NCBI RefSeq assembly: GCF_039542055.1
Contig: NZ_BAABHK010000030.1
Span: 29,180 to 93,179, forward strand
DNA: 64,000 nt
Reading direction: 5' to 3'
DNA from: Actinoallomurus vinaceus
Lineage (GTDB): Bacteria; Actinomycetota; Actinomycetes; Streptosporangiales; Streptosporangiaceae
This document shows, piece by piece, positions 60,809 to 64,000 of this stretch. A program made the translations under genes and the position numbers. The notes under the pieces are model-generated. The model had not been told where the DNA came from, searched no databases, and saw only the letters and a list, made by a program, of their open reading frames with translations. Position 1 is the stretch's first letter. Each line of letters opens with the position of its first letter.

Positions 60809-60862
60809 ACGCTAGGTGCCCGCGGTTTCCATGCCATGTCCCATGTGTTTCGCGTGTGTTAC
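60809..60862 (-). promoter_or_regulatory. glnA promoter with full GlnR box
   Basis: Read on the minus strand: GTAAC-N6-GAAAC-N6-GACAT-N6-GAAAC (60862 to 60825), matching the Streptomyces GlnR consensus with all three six-base gaps. A TAGCGT -10 hexamer lies at 60809-60814, so the box overlaps the -35 region, as for GlnR activation. Confidence 0.8.
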
Positions 60863-60911
60863 GGCGGGCCTGGAGTCGGCTCGGCGGGGTTGCCCGGATA
60901 ACTTTGGGGGT

Positions 60912-61376
60912 ATGAGTGGACGTCGGCGCTCGGCCGGATCGTGGATCGAAGGGGCCCGCGCGGCGGGCGTGGATCTCGGGTACCCGGGGGAGCGCCTCGG
61001 CCTTCCCCAGGAGGGGGCGGGCTCCGTCGCGGGGTACGGCCGGCGGCTCGGGGCCCTGGCGATCGACTGGCTGATCGCCCTGCTCGTCGCCACCGCTCTG
61101 GCGGGCGCGCTGCACTGGAGCGCGCAGGCCCGCAGCCTCCTCACGCTCGGGGTGTTCGGCGTGCTGACGTGGCTGCTCACCGGCCTCATCGGCACGACGG
61201 CGGGCAAGGCGCTGTGCGGGCTGCGCGTCGTCCGTACGGACGGCCGACCGCTGGGCCCGCTCTGGGCGTTCGTGCGGGCGCTGCTCCTGGTGCTGGTCGT
61301 GCCCGCGCTGATCTGGGACCGGGACTACCGCGGCCTGCACGACCGCGCGGCCGCCGGCGTCGTCGTACGCCGCTGA
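60912..61376 (+). CDS. RDD family membrane protein
   Basis: A 154-residue protein. Two to three membrane helices follow YGRRLGALAIDWLIA, where the conserved Arg-Asp pair of the RDD family sits, with a final DYRGLHDRAAAGVVV box. ATG at 60912 lies after GGGGG. Function of the family is unknown; some act in transport or as ion exchangers. It converges with the DUF4191 gene, the stop codons being one base apart. The glnA-RDD-DUF4191-lipA order is commonly conserved. Confidence 0.88.
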   Translation: MSGRRRSAGSWIEGARAAGVDLGYPGERLGLPQEGAGSVAGYGRRLGALAIDWLIALLVATALAGALHWSAQARSLLTLGVFGVLTWLLTGLIGTTAGKALCGLRVVRTDGRPLGPLWAFVRALLLVLVVPALIWDRDYRGLHDRAAAGVVVRR

Positions 61377-61377
61377 C

Positions 61378-62076
61378 CTAACGCGTACGGGGCTTGGGGC
61401 CCTTCGGTGTGCGGGCGCCCCTCGGGATCGGGCCCTTGGGCATCTGCATCGCCTGCGGCAGCGCGTTGAGCCGGTCGATCAGCTCGCTGACCTGGTCCTT
61501 CTTGAGGTTGCGCGGGAGCCTGGTCAGGTGACGCTGCAGCTTGCTGATCGGGATCTGTCCGTCTTCCGTGCCGACCTGGATGTCGTAGATCGGCACCTCG
61601 GAGGCGGCGCGGGAGATGCGCTTCTTCTCGGCGCCGATGAGCTTGCCGACGCGCGAGCGCGGCCCCTCGGAGAGCAGGATCACGCCGGGCTGGCCGATGA
61701 CCCGGTGCACGACGTCCATGTTGCGGTTGGCCTGGACGGCGGGGGTGACGACCCAGCGGCCCCGCATGTTCTCCACGAGGGACGCGGCGGCGCCCGGCTG
61801 CCCTTCGATCATGGAGTACTGGGTGCGCTGCGCCACCTGGCCGAAGATGATCATGCCGACGGCGATCGCGACCAGGACGCCCAGCGGGATCATGAACAGC
61901 GCCTGGCCGAGGACCAGCCCGAGGATCACGAAGAGGACGAGTGTGCCGATCGCCGCCGCGAAGACGATCGGCATCGCCTTCGGGTTGGCCTGGTGGACCA
62001 ACGAGGCGACCATGCGGATCTGCTTGAGGCGACCGGGGCGCTCGTCCTGCGCGCCGTCCTGGGGCTTCTTTGCCAT
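61378..62076 (-). CDS. DUF4191 membrane protein
   Basis: A 232-residue actinobacterial protein of unknown function. The Lys-rich N-terminus (MAKKPQDGAQ) precedes two helices (about 33-80), and a cytoplasmic domain follows with RGRWVVTPAVQANRNMD and GPRSRVGKLIGAEKKR. Highly basic C-terminus. No ribosome site; TATCCT ends seven bases before the ATG at 62076, so a leaderless mRNA is likely. Usually encoded near lipA/glnA, possibly in membrane or lipid-related processes; this is unproven. Confidence 0.9.
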   Translation of the reverse strand: MAKKPQDGAQDERPGRLKQIRMVASLVHQANPKAMPIVFAAAIGTLVLFVILGLVLGQALFMIPLGVLVAIAVGMIIFGQVAQRTQYSMIEGQPGAAASLVENMRGRWVVTPAVQANRNMDVVHRVIGQPGVILLSEGPRSRVGKLIGAEKKRISRAASEVPIYDIQVGTEDGQIPISKLQRHLTRLPRNLKKDQVSELIDRLNALPQAMQMPKGPIPRGARTPKGPKPRTR

Positions 62077-62083
62077 GGATGGA

Positions 62084-62112
62084 AGGATACGAGGGATCGG
62101 GTACCGAGTCGA
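62084..62112 (-). promoter_or_regulatory. Leaderless promoter of the DUF4191 gene
   Basis: On the minus strand TCGACT (62107-62112) and TATCCT (62084-62089) are spaced by 17 bases. The -10 ends seven bases before the ATG. Confidence 0.55.
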
Positions 62113-62169
62113 AAGCGGGCCATGCCGGTCGTTAACAAATTTCGATCCAGCCACAGGGCCCGTAAAGCG

Positions 62170-62199
62170 TTGACATGATCGAGTGTGCCGTCCTAGCGT
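62170..62199 (+). promoter_or_regulatory. Sigma-70-type promoter of the C39-like peptidase gene
   Basis: TTGACA at 62170-62175 and TAGCGT at 62194-62199 are separated by 18 bases. Predicted transcript start is near 62206, giving a short leader to the ATG at 62234. A GGAG site fits at 62225. Confidence 0.7.
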
Positions 62200-62233
62200 C
62201 CCGAAGCAGGTTCCCGCTGCTCTTGGAGTCGTC

Positions 62234-63544
62234 ATGGCCTGGTCCGATGTCCGTGCCTCGGCATGGAAGGTTCCGCTCCTCATATCCGTCGGTCTCGCCA
62301 CGGTGGCGGCGACCCCGGCGACCGGTTCGGCCGAGGTGAGCGCCGCCGATCAGCCGCGCGTCGCGTATCACCAGTGGACGTCGGCCCGCGACTTCGCGAA
62401 CGGCTCCTCGGAGGGCGTCCGTCCGTACGGGGCCGGCGCCCTGACGATCGCGCACCCGGTCGGCACGACCACCTACGCCGACCCGTACGGCGGCGGCACC
62501 AAGACCTGGGACTACGCCCGCTGGACCTCCCCGACCGTGCCGATCGGCTTCGGCGCGAGCCAACTGGTCGCGTCCTGGACCGCGAGCACCCCGCACGGCA
62601 GCTGGCTGCAGGTGGAGATGCGCGGGCACACGGGCGCGGGCGCCGACACCAAGTGGTACGTCATGGGCCGCTGGGCCGCCGACGACCCGAAGGCGGGCGG
62701 CGACATCCACCGCACGTCGGTGCCGGGGCAGAAGGACGACGACGGCAACGTCGACATCGACACCTTCGTCGCCAAGAACTCCCTGACCTCCTACCAGCTG
62801 CGCGTGACGCTCTACCGGCTGCCCGGAAAGCACGTACGGCCCGTGCTGCGCTCGGTCGGCGCGATGGCCTCGCTGCTGCCGTCCCGTACGGCGGTGCCGG
62901 TCAGCCCGCTCGGCGGCGCGGAGGGCATCGAGCTGAAGGTCCCGTCCTACTCCCAGGAGATCCACAAGGGGCAGTACCCCGAGTACGACAACGGCGGCGA
63001 GGCGTGGTGCAGCCCGACCTCGACGTCCATGGTCGTCGCGTACTGGAAGCGCGGGCCGTCGAAGCACGACCTGTCCTGGGTCGACCAGTCGTACGCCGAC
63101 CCGCAGGTGGACCACGCCGCCCGCAACACCTACGACTACAACTACCAGGGCGCCGGGAACTGGCCGTTCAACCCCGCGTACGCCGGGCGGTTCGGCCTGA
63201 ACGGCTTCGTGACGCGGCTGCGCACGGTCGCCGAACTCGAGCAGTTCATCAAGGCCGGCATCCCCGTCGTGACCTCGCAGTCGTTCAAGGCGGCCGAGAT
63301 GCCGGGCGCCGGCTACAGCACGAACGGCCACCTGTTCGTGGTCGTCGGGTTCACCAAGAGCGGGGACCCGATCATCAACGACCCGGCGTCACCCTCCGAC
63401 GCGGCCGTGCGCCACGTCTACCCGCGCGCCAACTTCGAGAACGTCTGGCTGCGCAGCTCCTCCAGTGGAGGCATCGCCTACGTCATGTACCCGCACGGCC
63501 ACCGGCTCCCGCCGAACGTCCCCCGACTCGACAAGAACTGGTGA
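62234..63544 (+). CDS. Secreted C39-like cysteine peptidase
   Basis: A 436-residue exported protein. Signal peptide about 1-38, a beta-rich N-terminal domain (about 45-220) and a Peptidase_C39_2 domain (about 230-420). Catalytic residues: Cys259 (EAWCSPTSTSM), His366 (TNGHLFVVVGF) and Asp383 (INDPAS). The family includes secreted peptidases and peptidoglycan-binding proteins; substrate unknown. ATG at 62234 with GGAG five bases upstream. A strong promoter lies upstream and a strong terminator downstream, indicating a single-gene unit. Confidence 0.86.
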   Translation: MAWSDVRASAWKVPLLISVGLATVAATPATGSAEVSAADQPRVAYHQWTSARDFANGSSEGVRPYGAGALTIAHPVGTTTYADPYGGGTKTWDYARWTSPTVPIGFGASQLVASWTASTPHGSWLQVEMRGHTGAGADTKWYVMGRWAADDPKAGGDIHRTSVPGQKDDDGNVDIDTFVAKNSLTSYQLRVTLYRLPGKHVRPVLRSVGAMASLLPSRTAVPVSPLGGAEGIELKVPSYSQEIHKGQYPEYDNGGEAWCSPTSTSMVVAYWKRGPSKHDLSWVDQSYADPQVDHAARNTYDYNYQGAGNWPFNPAYAGRFGLNGFVTRLRTVAELEQFIKAGIPVVTSQSFKAAEMPGAGYSTNGHLFVVVGFTKSGDPIINDPASPSDAAVRHVYPRANFENVWLRSSSSGGIAYVMYPHGHRLPPNVPRLDKNW

Positions 63545-63581
63545 CGTCGCGCCCCTGAGACTTCTGTCCCCCCGGAAGAGG

Positions 63582-63612
63582 GGAACGCCCCGGCCTCGTG
63601 CCGGGGCGTTCC
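63582..63612 (+). terminator. Rho-independent terminator
   Basis: A 13-bp stem (63582-63594 with 63600-63612) with a 5-base loop followed by TCTTTT, 38 bp past the peptidase stop. It also separates the peptidase from the convergent lipA. Confidence 0.85.
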
Positions 63613-63623
63613 TCTTTTGAGCC

Positions 63624-64000
63624 CTAGTGGGCCTGGCGGGCGGTGATGGCCTGCTGGTAGAGGCGGCCGGCGCGGTAGCTGGAACGCACCAGCGGTCCGG
63701 ACATCACCCCGGCGAAGCCGATCTGGTCGGCCTCGTCCTTCAGCTCGATGAACTCCTCGGGTTTGACCCAGCGTTCGACCGGGTGGTGGCGGGGGGAGGG
63801 ACGCAGGTACTGGGTGATGGTCAGCAGCTCACACCCGGCCTCATGCAGGTCCCGCATCGCCTCGGAGACCTCCTCGCGGGTCTCGCCCATCCCCAGGATG
63901 AGGTTGGACTTGGTGACCAGGCCCGCCTCCCTGGCGGCGGTGAGGACGCTCAGGGAGCGTTCGTAGCGGAAGCCGGGGCGGATGCGTTTGAAGATCCGGG
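63624..64000 (-). CDS. lipA: Lipoyl synthase, C-terminal part
   Basis: The frame is open to the window edge; about 125 C-terminal residues are visible. They match LipA: KSNLILGMGETREEV, EAGCELLTITQYLRPS and the family tail YQQAITARQAH. LipA is a radical-SAM, Fe-S enzyme that inserts sulfur into protein-bound octanoate. The radical-SAM Cys motif lies outside the window. Position beside glnA/RDD/DUF4191 is as in other actinomycetes. Confidence 0.95.
   Translation of the reverse strand, partial: RIFKRIRPGFRYERSLSVLTAAREAGLVTKSNLILGMGETREEVSEAMRDLHEAGCELLTITQYLRPSPRHHPVERWVKPEEFIELKDEADQIGFAGVMSGPLVRSSYRAGRLYQQAITARQAH

Noticed and set aside
62100..62233. Possible c-di-AMP riboswitch before the C39-like peptidase gene
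   Set aside because: The promoter at 62170-62199 leaves a leader of only about 28 bases, too short for a ydaO-type aptamer.
1..64000. tRNA or rRNA genes
   Set aside because: No cloverleaf with conserved TTCGA-type arms or rRNA signature was noticed on either strand; small RNAs cannot be excluded by eye.

Overview
High-GC actinobacterial chromosome, with codon choice strongly biased to G/C in the third position. Gene content suggests the order Streptosporangiales, perhaps Thermomonosporaceae; this is inferred from remembered neighbourhoods (lipA / DUF4191 / RDD / glnA, glnA2-glnE, nadE-panB, map-ppgK) and not from any search. No rRNA, tRNA or CRISPR array was seen. The window starts inside an F420-dependent oxidoreductase gene and ends inside lipA.

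Layout. 0-5.7 kb: oxidoreductase, rhodanese and TetR around a shared operator, a secreted retropepsin-like protease, an SDR, an HtrA-type protease and a YdjM-type membrane protein. 5.8-10 kb: P450, a LigD-like phosphoesterase carrying a dead ligase domain, map and a 55-aa conserved protein. 10-14 kb: ppgK, npdG, panE and a metal-receptor-like gene, ending in a tail-to-tail overlap with a secreted HNH-like protein. 14-24.4 kb: LysR/DrrAB exporter, a degenerate asparaginase-like protein, panB, a DHA2 exporter with its TetR, and a PAS-GAF-PP2C-HATPase sigma-factor regulator. 24.4-33 kb: nadE, a second LysR, exporters and a secreted GH16 glucanase. 32.7-37.7 kb: amino-acid ABC uptake genes interleaved with a penicillin-binding protein. 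38.8-47.5 kb: glnA2, two efflux/TetR modules and glnE. 47.6-54.5 kb: dimethylformamidase-like lipoprotein, MetE-like protein, twin PAP2 proteins, methyltransferase, OsmC and HAD. 54.3-59.3 kb: a probable acquired block (HxlR, SDR, tautomerase, MFS with fused Ig-like domains) between a truncated phosphoesterase pseudogene and a tyrosine-integrase remnant. 59.3-64 kb: glnA, RDD, DUF4191, a C39-like peptidase and lipA.

How genes work together. Nitrogen assimilation is the clearest theme. glnA keeps the Tyr that GlnE adenylylates and has a full GlnR-type box; GlnA2 has Trp at that place and only a half-box. Cofactor supply is represented by nadE, panB, panE, npdG (F420H2) and lipA. Several exporters sit beside their own TetR, HxlR or ArsR-like regulators with visible palindromic operators.

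The most unusual feature is a set of five unrelated degenerate repeat clusters. Each begins exactly at the 3' end of a gene and contains that gene's stop codon (after the LLM oxidoreductase, tetR, panB, metE-like and osmC genes). They look like repeated local duplications seeded at gene ends. In one case a copy has become the C-terminal codons of the convergent neighbour.
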